From Pomacea canaliculata (taxonomy: Eukaryota; Mollusca; Gastropoda; Architaenioglossa; Ampullariidae), in assembly GCF_003073045.1 (NCBI RefSeq), contig NC_037596.1:8573587-8637586 (forward strand): DNA of 64,000 bases. Reading direction: 5' to 3'. This document shows positions 38,531 to 51,900 of the stretch, piece by piece. The position numbers and the translations under genes were made by a program. Below the pieces are notes generated by a model. That model saw nothing but the letters and a program-made list of their open reading frames with translations. It had not been told where the DNA came from and made no database searches. Position 1 is the first letter of the stretch. Each line of letters begins with the position of its first letter.

Positions 38531-41500
38531 GGATTAAATTACTGCATGAATGATATGTATTATTATCATAACTTGAGTTATATGTTCATCTTACTGCTTT
38601 TTTTCCCATTTTTGCAGTTATTTCTATAAGCACACATGGGCATTGACTTCAACACTTCTTGTTTTTCAACTTACATGATTTTTGCATAAAATGCCTACAG
38701 ATGCACAATCATGGTATCAGATATTTGCATGCAGGCAAATCATGAAGGCTCACATCTCTTTATCTTAAACTTGGCAGCTAGACTTAAAAACAAAATTCTG
38801 ACCAAGGTCTTCACTGTTGCTAGCTGTAACAAGTGCTGCAGGACACTACTATCTGAAAGTATCTGCCATTCTTGCACAGAATTCTCAGAGATACACTGTG
38901 TGGATTGTGGGCAGGACAGGTCATCCTGACCACCCCAAGCTTCAACTTTTTTCCTGTCATCAGGCAAATTCATGCTTACTTCATAGAAGTCATCAAAAAA
39001 TGTTTCAAAGACTACGAAGAATGTCAAGATATGGATGTAAAGGTTACCACCTTTTGCAGCATTTTTCTTTTGTCCTGTTCTTGGCGTACATTTGCATAGG
39101 TTGCTGATGGTCTGCTATAATTAACTGTGCCAAACTCTTGCAGCAACCTTTATTTTTATGTCAAGGTTGCAGGCAGATTGAATACGTACACTTGCAGAAT
39201 GTTTGTGGTGCAAGAGTTAAATTTGTGGTAGCACAGTAACTATTCTTTGGATAAATTTTAGATTATTGCATTATTTTGTATAAATAACTTATTTTTGCAC
39301 ATTCAACACCAATAATCCATGAAGATGTGTACGAGTGATGTCACAACTGCAGGAAACAATGGAAAAATCAGTTACAAAGAGAAATCACATTATATGAAGT
39401 AAACTTTTGATGCAATTTATACCATGCAACATCTCCCTTTAATTTTTCTCTTTTGATAAAGCCTTTCACATTGGGGGGGGGGACCCCACAAATTAGGGCT
39501 GACAAATTCCACATTTATATTTGTGCTGTCCACATTAATTTGTTGTTTGATTTTTTTTATCGAATGAGGTTAATGACTGATATTGATTCTTAAAAAAGTC
39601 TGCCCAAAGCTTACCTATGAATGTATTTTCTGCCTTCTTGTAGACTGTTGTACATTTCTTATGGCAATTTGCAGAGTTTAAGTTAACATGGGTGATAATT
39701 GCATTTTTAACACAGCCTGCTTTATAAGTATGTCTGAAAGTGTAGATGAGAGCGTGGAGATAACTGGAGACAGTGGCTGTTAGTGTGATTACATTCCACC
39801 TTAGGTAATGTTCTAGAAAAAGATACTGTAATATTTACATTTGCTAAGTAAGCAGCACCAATTTGCAAAGAAAGATGGTGCTGTTTACCGTCAGTGTTGT
39901 CTGTGCTTACATTTATGTAGTCATTCCCATGTGAATAAAGCGCCATGTTTTGTGATTTTAATTTTTGTTAGGTTTTGGTTAGAAGAAACTATTTTGCAAT
40001 GGAATGTTCTTGAATTTTCTTATCAAAATTTTTATCTACTGCATATCACACACACACACGTAGACCCTCACACATTTAAATGTACACAATTGGTGGAAAT
40101 GGCTTTTATTGGCTCAGGAAAAACTAATGGCAGATGATACAGAACAGAATGGAAGAATTCCAAATGAACGTCACAAAAACACACAAGACCAGCGATTCAC
40201 AGAATTAAAAGGATGAAATCACACGGCAAGTGTTATGCATGTAAAAACACGAATACATCAATATGCCTATGGGCCATTTCCACACTCACTAAGCTATACA
40301 TGTAAAAATGTGTTCAGTATATGCTCTTAGTAAACTAAATAAAAATAGCAGCCCCTTCCCCAGGGTTGACTCCTGAATATCCACTGATTGTAAAGGCAAC
40401 CAGGTCTGATCACCATTTTGTCCTGAATGGGTATAAATTTTCCTTTGTGGCAGTTTTGAATTACCCCCACCCCAACCCCAAACCTTTGACTTTGGTATCC
40501 AATACAATCAGGGCGACACAGAATTTGTTGGAATGTTTGGGGCATCACATCATGAGATTTGTTTTGTTCAATACTAATTTTTTTAAGGACTAATTTTGTT
40601 ATTTGTAACCCTAGGAAGAGAAGCAAAATTACATACATAATTCATTACAATGGTGATTGCTTATTAAATATGAATAGTACATTAGGTGGCACAATATACA
40701 TACACTTAAATACATCCTACAACAACAGGGAAAAAGCTGTTAAGCAAAAACCTTCTTACCTCACCAGCAAGCTTGGATAATACATCCTACTTCCTCTTAC
40801 CATCCAACTGAATATGTGCTTAGAAACCTGATGTTGAAGAGCAGCCAGTGTTACATCTAGTCTATATGTCTATAAATGCAGCAGCAAACAAGAAATGTGA
40901 TGTTAAATATAAATATAGAAGAAACCCCACCAGGTAAAAATACTCCTCACATGAAAGACACTTTATTGGGTACAAAGCAATGCTGAAGATAGATAGATGT
41001 TCGAATCCTGAGAGAGAGAAAGGGAAAAAAAAAAACCCATGTGTGATGTTCATGATTAAAATGCCTTTCTGCAGCGTATTCTGTTGTGCTTATCAAATGT
41101 TACCAAAAAGCTTAGCATGAAATGAGGTGGGAAAAAACAAAACAAAACATTAGGCCATCAAAATTTTTTTACAACTGACAGATGCCATGCAAACACTTCT
41201 AAACAGACAACAACTCTGTAGGACAGATTGTGGAAGGACCTGGGAGAACAATGAGTAACAAACAGTCCTGAAGCATTACAAGGTGGGAAAATGTGACCAC
41301 TATTATACCTGAAACTGCTGTCACTACTTGAAAAAAAAAAAGCACAAGAAAACTGAAGGGGAAAAAAGGCCATCATTATCACAATTATGTATATACATCA
41401 ACTGATTAAGCAATCAACATCTTTTAAATGAAACTTTTTGAATACAAATTTGAAAAAAAAAAAATCCCATTTATTGTACAAACAATCATGCCGACACCAA

Positions 41501-42962
41501 CCTTTCCTCTCCTGCAAATAAGCTTCTGGCAAGATGTTCATTCTGTTAAGTACACTTGTTGCTAGGGCCATGAATGATGTTCTGATTATTTTAAAGTTTA
41601 CAGTTTTTAAAATCTAGTTTCTGGCTAATCTCCCACATTTGCAAGTTAGAAAGCTGTTCACACATAAAGATCATAAACAGCTGATCTAGTAGGAAAACAA
41701 TTTTTAAAAAATCCACCAACAAGTAGAATGGCCATGTTCCTTATGATCCCCTATGTGTAATGACAGCATGAAAAAAAAGTTTTTTTAAACTTTACAAGTC
41801 AACGCACTAACAGTTAGGAAGATGGAATCAAATGATAAATGATACATACTGATGAGATATTTAAGATAAAAAAAAAACCCTCCAGTTTTATGTTGACTAC
41901 CACAACCATTTAATTTGGAAGGATAAACACCCTAAAATGGTTAGTAATATGTCATACACAAACACCACAGTTCTAAAAGTAAAAATGTTGCTAAATTGTA
42001 AAAACTACAATACTAAATTTATCTTTCGTTCTTTCTGCAACTTAATACAAGAAGGAAGGTAAGTACCAAAACTTTCGCGATCATAAACTTTAATATCAAA
42101 TAGAACCCATCCTACGCCTCTGCCCCACCAAAAAAACCCCTCTACTTAGCTTTATTTGTCTTAGGACCCTCATTTTCTAAATGTTGAATGCTTCTACATA
42201 CTGACTTTAGCTCATTTGCCACACAAATCCCACTTCTTCCTAACTCAAATCGAAAAAAGACTAGTAGGAAAAAACATTTTTAAAAACTGCCAGAAAATAA
42301 GCCCTGCTTGGTCCAAAAACAACAGCACAAAAGCCATACCTCTGGAAAGGCATTTAGCAGTTTTGATTTTTGTTTCCCCTAAAAAAAAAGAGAAAACCCT
42401 GTACTTTTTAAAAATTTCTCTGTTCTTTACAGTAATTATGCATGGCGACTTTAAAAAAAAAAACAAAAAAACATCGTAGAAATCACATTTTAAAAATAAC
42501 CCAATTATCTTTTCAAAGCCTTAAAAACAAAATACCTGAATCTTCTTCTACCCACAAACTGCTTGAGATAATGCCTCTAGCCGCAAGAAAAAGCTGTAAC
42601 ACACTTTGCATAATAAAACATTGTTTACATGACTGCCTCACAAGAATGCACTACTCATGAAGTGACGATCTAATATTTATAAATGCTCTTTCCATAATAC
42701 AAAATACATTATGGATGAGTTTCTTGCTAAATTCAATCCTGTGATTTTTTTTCTGTGTATACTGTGCTTTGTGATAAGACTAAATTAAGTACGAATTTTA
42801 TTGTTTAGATAAAAATATCAGAATAGTACAAGCTGGTATACATTATATATCTGGACATGTGTGCCAAAATCTTTTTCTTGCAGGAAGCCGATTTAAAATG
42901 TTTTTCATGTGTGTCACCAACCAATGGAGTTTATTTTACTTGATGACTGTGAGGCTGGTATT

Positions 42963-45900
42963 TTACTGTTGAGAATGGACCTCAAAATAGCGGTATGTTG
43001 GATTTTCATAGCCGTTCATCTGCATGTTGGCCACATGCCTTTCCTCAGGTGAAGCAGCTGGGTCCACTTCCACATAGCCGTGAGTGACACTAGTGCGAGG
43101 GCTGGAGCGACGTCGAAGCATAACCACAGCAACCACCAGCATGATGAAGACAGCAACAGAACCAATGGCAATGCCAAAAGTTGTGCCAAACTGTGATGAG
43201 CTTGTTGCAGCAGAAGCTACACGGAGATCCTGTGGGAAAAAAAAAAATGTTGCACAGAAAATAATTTCTTGCAAACTCAAAGAATTAAAAATATGGGCAT
43301 GTCATGTCAAGTCTGCAAAAAAATTGCAAGCATATCCTACACATTGTGCTAATAATGGCTCTAAAAATAGTAAAAGCATAGACAAAAATATTCAGTTGAG
43401 ATGCTGTTAAAAAAAAACACTTTTAACCTGACAACTAAATGATCCACCATTGCAGGAAGTATCACCTACACTAAGGTATGGAGTATTTTCATACTTTTCT
43501 GGGCAAGCTGAATAGCTGTACAATAATACTAACAATGCAGTTTTTCTTAAAGTTTATTCAGACTTTTGACTGAAATTAATGCAATGCACTGGACATTAAG
43601 GCGGCAGGATCACCCAGAATGGTTGAAAAATTTTTTTTTTCGATGACAGTAACTTAATATGTGTCATTTTATTCATAAATCTTTTCTCTTTCAGAGGGTA
43701 AGTTAAACTTTTGCCAGAGCTATGTAGTTTTTTAGATAATTGCATCTACACAGGGTAGGGTGGCATGTCAGAATGCTCGAAAATGGAAAATAACATTCAG
43801 TCACCTGCAACATGACACACAAATAATAACCGCTCCCAATATAACTTCTAAATAATAATTACTCCCTACTTCCGTGCACTTCCGCCAAGTTGAAAGCATG
43901 GCTTTGTGATTGTTTTTAGTGACATTTTAATTAAACTTTGGACCGATTATTGTGGCTACTGTTGTGTGACACTAACTATGGCTAATGATCTGTGCCAAAC
44001 TTTAACGAAAACCTACGTTAGTGCTGACTGTCTTCCGGTTATTTTCCACATTTGTTAACAGATTTTCTTGAAACTTTGCACATATACTCCCAGATGGAGT
44101 GGCTCTGGTATGAACCAAAATCTCATTCCTATGTTTAATACTTTCTAAGATATAAGGGCACAAAAGCTGTATTTTTGACAAAATTTTAACACTTTTTAAA
44201 GTCTTACATCACAGACAAACCAGATACACTAGACTAATGACAGTGGTTCATGCTACAGCTACACGTCTTCTCCAAATGTAGAAAAAGTATTTTAGCTCAG
44301 TCTCTGATACTTGGGTCTAGACCAGTTCTGAAGTGTAGGCTAGTTTTATTAGTGTCGCGAGGGTATATTTTTCATTTATTTAATTTTTAAGCCCTTTCCT
44401 CATTCCAGAAACCATCAAGATGTCATTATCTTAAAAATACAACACCTTAACCACATTCTGACCAAATTTTATGTTTATACATTAATTAGTTGGCCCATGT
44501 CATTCAGAACAAATTTGGTACCCAGTTTTGGGTGATCCTGCCGCCTTAAGTAAATGACATGTGCAACTACCGACATATGTAAAAAGTGAAGCCTACAGCA
44601 ACTGACCAGCTATCACAGAATACACAGTGACACAGCACTTAAGTGGTTACCCCCTTACCTGCTGCAACTGTACGTTGCTCTCCTGCTGGTGGGCCATGAA
44701 GTTGTCCTGGTGCAGATAGCTGTGCTCATTTTCATGCTCCTCCTCCTCATCGTTTTCCTCATCACTGCTCACATCCTCTTTAATTTGATCAATCATCTGG
44801 GGCTGCACAGCAGCACTGCTAGGAGTGTTTTCTTCTGCAAACACACCATTAAAGATTACAGATTAAAGTGAAGACAAAAACACATTACTGTATGAAGCAC
44901 AGCAAACACACAACTACAGATTACAGCGTAGTGAAGAGAAAACACACTACAGTATGAGGCCTAGCTAGCACACCCCTACAGATTACAGAGAAGACAAAAC
45001 ACACATGAGGCACAGCAAACACATCACTACAGATTACAGTATAGTAAAGACAAATCTGCACACTAATAAAAGGTATGGCAACAATAGTTTGTTACAACAA
45101 ATAAAAATAGAGCAACACACTACTACACTGACTATAATAAAGTACTTTATGTTCCTTTATAATGTGTTACACATGCTACAGAATGACAAACTTTTTTTTC
45201 AACACCAGTGCATTAAACCAAGGTTATACTTAAAATGTTTTGGGGGGAGGGGGATCTCCATAAACAGCGTTAGCTTTTTTTTTTTTTGCCTCTTGCTGTT
45301 CATTTGATGGCTATGGTGAGCAGTTAATTCACATTATGTTGCATTACGACAACTTTTATGAGAACACCAAGCCAATCTTTCTGCCATCCCAGCTATTTAC
45401 TCGCTCCTAAGATTCTGCTGTTCCACAACTCTTACTTTTTTCTCTTTTTTTAAAAAGAAGTCAGTCACAAAACCTACTGACCACTATCAGAAGTAGAGTC
45501 TGTCTGGACACTGGCAGTAGCAGGGTCAGGCAACACAATATTACGAATTCGAGAAGCTGTGTCTTCAAACTTCTTCATGAACTCCTCTGCAATCAAACAA
45601 ATGAGATGATAGTGATACCCGTGACAATAATGAATAACAATTGTAGTAATGATAATGGTGATGACTTCATCCCTTCAAACAGTTTAGTATAGTCTTTTAA
45701 TTCACCACTGCAACAGGGTTATCTCTGTATTCAACTGAAGGTCAGGATAAACTCCAAAAATTAAAATTTCTAATATTTTGAATTTTTTTTATTTTAGAGT
45801 GATAAAATAACAAATAGCACTAAAATGTTTGTGACTTCAATGAAAATAGTGACATTAATCAACATTTTCATAAAAAATCTACTAATGGTTTAAAAATAAA

Positions 45901-48900
45901 GTTATGCATCATAAGCCATATACCAAAACTCTTGGGTTTTGTAAACTAGAGGCAATCTAAGGAATGACACAAGAACTGTTTAATATCATTAGGAGTCTAG
46001 GAAATGTAAGCAACTGAACATATTAGCCTCTATGAATTCAGCAAATGGAATTTTTAGAAATTCAAATATCAATTTAGGCCAAAATGCTGTTCCTGCCAAG
46101 ATATCTTTTTCTAAATAAAACAGAAAATTTTTTTATGCTGTAGCAGTAGCCTATCTTGAGATTTTATTTTTGCATTTAGGCATCGGTGGTGGCCAAAAAC
46201 AGCAACTGGAGAATTTACTTTAAAGTTTTAAGATGCTTTTTACCTGTGGAATATATCTTTAAAAAATATCCCATAATTAGAAACTAGACCGGGCATCAGA
46301 CCACATAATGTAAGTTCATTTCATTGTACTAAAAACTAAGTCCTCATTGCTGGGGATATGAGCTAATCAGATCATGTTTAAGCATTTTAACTGGAACAAA
46401 TAAGTCAATATCTATGAACGATTTGCATAAAGGTGACTCCAAGAAACTTTAAAATTACTTCAAAGCTATTTATAGTTAAGGCCTTTCACTACAGTAAGTT
46501 TGAGGAGAAAATGCCAATTTCAACAATGTACAATGTCGGGCATAGTATGAGTGTTTGCATGTATAACATAGAGTCAAACGAGAGCCACTTTCAGTAGGTA
46601 TCTCAAATTCAACAACAGTCCACTATTTCAAGAAATGTGAACAATCTGCAAATGTCAGTAAATCAACATTTGCAAAGGTACACCTAAATCTCATCAGTTC
46701 CCACTCAAAAACAAAACCAACTGCCAAAATGCAATACATTTCTGGTCATCAATTGCCCCACTGTTTCTAAAAGCCTGCTTGAAGTTAACGCTCACCAATT
46801 TCCGGCCGCACTTTCCTCTCAATATCTGGGTAGCGCTCTAGCATCTCTAAGGCTTGCTCCATTCGCTGCTGGCACAGCTGCAGGTGCTTGATGACATGTG
46901 GGTGGATGCGGGTGGCTTCGGCACTGTTGGTCTGTCGAACGTGGCTGTAATGGTCAACGGTATGAGTGATGTCCTTTTCCTCTGCACGGATGTACTGCCG
47001 CAGGTTCTTGGCAATGTGTGACACCTGAGGATCATATGTCTTCTTTAATCTATTAAGTTTCATGCTACTGTTGCCAAATATTTTTGCTTATTTAAGATTT
47101 GCTGCAACTGGTTTTTTTTTCTTCAATGCATTTCACACAGTTAGAAAATGTCAGACCAAATGATACTGCTGATGATATTACCCAATGTAAGTAACCCCTT
47201 GGATATCCCTTCACATACCCACACAAAAAACTACTTTATAATAGCCCCTATGAACAGTTTAGCTTACTCTGTAAAACCCATCAATGCAGCTACATCCTGG
47301 AGTTCAGTATTAGCTCTTGTAGCAAGTGATCACATTTTCCTTGCACTTCCTGATTTGATGTCAAAAATAAGGTTCCCTTGAAACTTTTTCACTTATCTGC
47401 TTTTGGACTCTACTCTCAGCATCAAGACAACAGCAATTAACATAATCTAACATTTAAAACTATATTTTTGACCCTAAAATCCAAATGCAACAGTGGTTAC
47501 TAGACATCGTATGGAAAAATACTTACGTCTCCTCTCTCCAGAGACCTCATGTATTTATCCATGGCCACGCGTTTGCGCTGATTGAGGTCTGCCTGCACAC
47601 GTTGTTGGTGGAGAGCAACGATCTGCTGTTTCTCAGCGATGTCTTCTTGTTCATAAGCATTATACAGTCGCTGGAAACGCTGCAAGCATAAGGTACAGTC
47701 ATGACAATTGTCTTAGTATATTTTCTATTTTTATAAAGAGCTGTTACCTCATTTCAAACCAATCTTTAAAAAGTTAGGAAGGATGGAAAATATATGACTA
47801 AAACATCAGCTGAAAATGTTTTTGCTGGCTTAATTTTATTTAACTTAAAATATTTTCAGAAAAATAAACTTAGGAAGGGTCAAAACAGAAAAATGGACAG
47901 GATAAAGTAAAATTTTTGTTTTCTCTTTAAAATAATTAAGTACACCAGAGGAACCTGGTCAGATTCATGAGCAGTCAATAAATAATGCAGGGTTATTAAT
48001 GTAGATCTGCATAGGTATCGATCATATCAATGTCTGGAGGAAATGTCAACTAATCTGTTACAAAACTAAGCAGTTAATAAAAAAAAACTTTCACTCTTAC
48101 CTCTGTGATCTCTTTGCTAAGTTTGTCTGCCATTTTGTCATCTGTCTTGCGCACCTCATTGACGTGGTCTCGTGCAGCAGTCCACTCCTTCATTAACTGT
48201 AAAACAAGCATCCCATGATGCAGAGTGGATTTCTTGAGATTATAAATAAAACTAGAACTTTTAAGAAATGGAAGAGAACAAATGGTGAAATCCATGCTGA
48301 AGTATAACTGATGCCATACAAGATGACCTGAGAAATGTTCCTTGCTGCTTAGAAAATGTTTCACTTTATCTAGATGTTTCTTAATAACTGAAAAATATTT
48401 TACCTGGGTGTTTTTAGCTTCCTGGAGTTTGTGCATGTACTGACGTGCTGCAACAAACTTCTGGTGCTCATTATGTAGCCGGGAAGGCATTGGCTCTCCT
48501 TGAGATACAACTCATACAGGTTAACTTTGTCCTCATCCACAGTTTTTTCATCATCATCGTCGTCATCATCATCATCATCCTCATCTTCATCACTTTCCCA
48601 AATATCATCATCATCATCATCATCAGAAGCAGTGGGATCATCATCTTTGTCTTCATCACTATCGGTCTCATCCGAATCTTTGGCTGAAGGAAGTGGATGA
48701 ACGCGCGTTGATGCTGTCAGGATATCAAATGTCTTATAAAAACACCATTTGAATAAATAGTATGTCAAGGATTCTTTGCTCTCTCACTCTCTGTCTCTCT
48801 CTCTCTCAAAAAGAAAAAAATCCTATCACATAAAAATACAGTTTAACCTGGGTATTTAAACTCCTGCTATATAAAATACCACCACTATCCTTTTACTGGG

Positions 48901-51900
48901 ATTAAAACATTCTATTCCAGTTCAGTAGTTCCCACTAAAATTAATAATTATACAGTTCCCACTTATTCCAATTGCTTTTGTCAAGAGATATAAGAAAGAT
49001 AGAGTGGGGGGAGGGAGAGAATAGGTTGGTAGTGGAGTTTTGGAGTAATACTCAAATGACAAACGACCAATTTTATTAATCCCGATTGGCAATTATAACT
49101 TGGGAAGTGTGCTCAATTATTAAAATAGAAAAAAAGCTAGTTACAAGACAAGGCAAGTCGTGCATCATAGTAAAACATACAAAAATGTAATCTTATGTCT
49201 AAAACCATTTGTAAAGCATACCTACAACATGCTCACATACCCACATGCTCACACAACCAACAGTTCCTCTAAGAGTTTAGTAACTGAACTGCAGAGGGTA
49301 AAAATGATTTCAAATACTATGTTTATTTAAACTTAATAAAAAGAATCATCCTGCTAGTCCATGTTCTGAAATGGACAAAATACTGCTAGCTTTTCTATTT
49401 GCTTAACACAAAAAGCCAAGTTCCCCTGCTTCACACCAATTACCTAAGAACAAATATTACAACACTGTTCAAACTGTTCCTATTATGTACAGAAACTATA
49501 TAACTAGCATACAAAGGAAAAAGACTTTCAAAGAATGAGGGATAAAAACAGCTCATTTAAAATGACAATCAAAAAAAGAGTGCCTAGAGACCTAAAGGAC
49601 AGTTTTGACAGATTGTGTATAATGCTAATAACAGCACTATTTATATGCTCATCTCTTTTGTCTTATCTATATTGTAATTCCAGAAAATTCCTGTCACACC
49701 AATGCACAAAAAATTAATAAAGCATTGCCAGAAATCTTGTTTTTGCCCCTGCATAGATATTGGTGTTTTTAATACACACTGAAATTGGTACTAAATAGAC
49801 AATGTCTGAAGATCATGCACCTGTGCAGTTTGGTTATAAATCTACTATTTATGGCAACCCATCTCTTTGAATGCAACCTTACTGATCCTGGTCAAACACA
49901 GAAGATATCACCATCAACTGAAATAGTTCCTTAAATACTGTGGGAATGAAAACAAAGCTGGATCATTCCTGACTAGCAGCAATTCATGTGCCCACAAGCA
50001 CAAAAGAGAGGACCACGAGTCTATGTCTGGGTCTGTGCAATATCAAGCATGTTGGGAGGTGGGAGTGTGGAATAATTGAAGCCTTCACACAGGCTGAGTG
50101 CTGAGGCAAGCTTGGACCAAAGTCAGAAATTAATTGATTTCTCTCTCTGGCTCTCTCCCCTGGCAGACTGGCACAGTGACTGTCTGGATCAATGTTTCTG
50201 GCTCTGCCCCAACTGTTGTGGCTGCCTTGTCTGTGCCACTGAATCCTAATGTAATGTTTTTTGATAAATGGCACTAAATACATTATATCTGGAATTGTAC
50301 TTGAAAGAGGACTGATAATGTGTTACAACACTTGCAGGAAACGAAATAAAGGAAAAAATTAATTAAATATGAATTATCCATGGAGTCACATAATAGAAAT
50401 AAAACCTGCTCAGTCAATGACATGAAAAGATTATGGTTGCTAGCTTTCAGCAGACAAGAATACAAGAAAAATCAAATGCATAACTCCAGAAGCCAACTTA
50501 CAGAATGTACACACATAGTCTGCGCAGCGAGTGCGATCTATCTTGGTTGTGGTGCAGCGCATTACAAATACCCATTATTATTATGTGCGTGAAAACTGCT
50601 TCATTCAGTTAGACACTGCACTGAGTTTGTCAAGTTAGCTTAGGAATAAAAGCATCAAGAAATAAAAGGTCACCCCTGCCAGGTGCCTTGCCCCATGCAC
50701 AGCTTTCCTCCCCTCTTCCTGAAGTTGGTGTCCTCTTTCCCCACTCTTAAAAAATGGGCTGTGCTGAATGAAAAGCTGTGACAACCAACAGGTCTGTTCA
50801 CTGCCTAAGAGGATGCATATGCAGTTTTCTTACATTACACAGACCTGCTAAACCTAGGCCAAGGCAAAAAGCACTCTCAGCCAGAACAATAAACTTTTGA
50901 CAGGCCAAAGAGTATTTTAGATACAATACCACCCCCCACACTACAACAAACCATATATTTGTCATGAATCAGTTCAGTGGTTTATACAAAATCTTTGATC
51001 CCGCTTCACAAGTAAACCTTCCACATCCTACATTTCTGTGACTTGCCCAAACATCTTTTGTTTTAAAAAATATGACATACTTTCCAATCCAAACATCAGT
51101 GACTGGGACTGTATCATAAGCTCCTCAACTGTATCATGCCTTTTCCTACATGCTACCTCCATTTCAGTCTTAAACAATTTATTACTTTGTATTTCTTTCT
51201 GGCAAAACCAGTTTACCAAATTGCAGTGCAGTAGGAAATAGTATAAAGTTCATAAAACTGCTCCTGCTGAAATTAACTACTTCCTTTGCAGTGAGGATAC
51301 ACCCTACTGACACTTTGCTTGTGACCCTGACTTGTCATGACGTCTAACAGACTGCAAAATGTCATCATGTTTAGGCCTAGTAATAATAATGGAGTGTCAG
51401 AGGCATGGCAGTCTTGCTGCACAGAACGTTTTTCTGCACCACTCATTCCATACATTATGCACGTCATAGCAGGTCTTTTTAATCCTGACCACTCACCAAC
51501 CAGTATTCAAACAAAAGATCTCTGCAGACCTAGCAATACTGAAAAAAATTGGGATCTTTAAATATGCAGACAGACCAAATATTCCTTCCAAGATGCTCTC
51601 CACTTACCAGCTAAACCCCTCCATTCCCACCTTCCATACCCAGTGACACATCCCAGAATCCACTGCTGCCTAGCAGCATGAGTCATACAGGCCATAACAG
51701 CTCTGCAGGTAGGCATCTAGAAGGATTATAGATCTGTTGCTTAGGCAGCATAGCGCAGACTAGATCAGCAGTCTGACCAAGCACTGGCTCTGGCGATCTT
51801 TTGAACTGGTCTTCCTCTTTCATCTAAACTCATCTAGTCTTGCTCCACACATCCAGAATGACATCACCTTAAGTTCCAGCTTCTTTTGGAATTAGTACCA

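Larger units (their letters stand above)
35107..42962. other. Convergent 3' flanks of ZDHHC and APP genes
   Basis: This is the tail-to-tail interval between the plus-strand palmitoyltransferase and the minus-strand APP gene. It is AT-rich and holds probable long 3' UTRs, a CAT-rich microsatellite (about 36050-36112), LINE fragment B, a SINE-like segment near 38290 and many poly-A or poly-T tracts. AATAAA on the minus strand at 42797-42802, about 160 bases past the APP stop, is a candidate poly(A) site. No conserved coding exon was seen. Confidence 0.5.

Noticed and set aside
48445-48700. Ser-rich and Ile-rich plus-strand frames
   Set aside because: They are the reverse complement of the GAY-codon repeat encoding the APP poly-Asp stretch.
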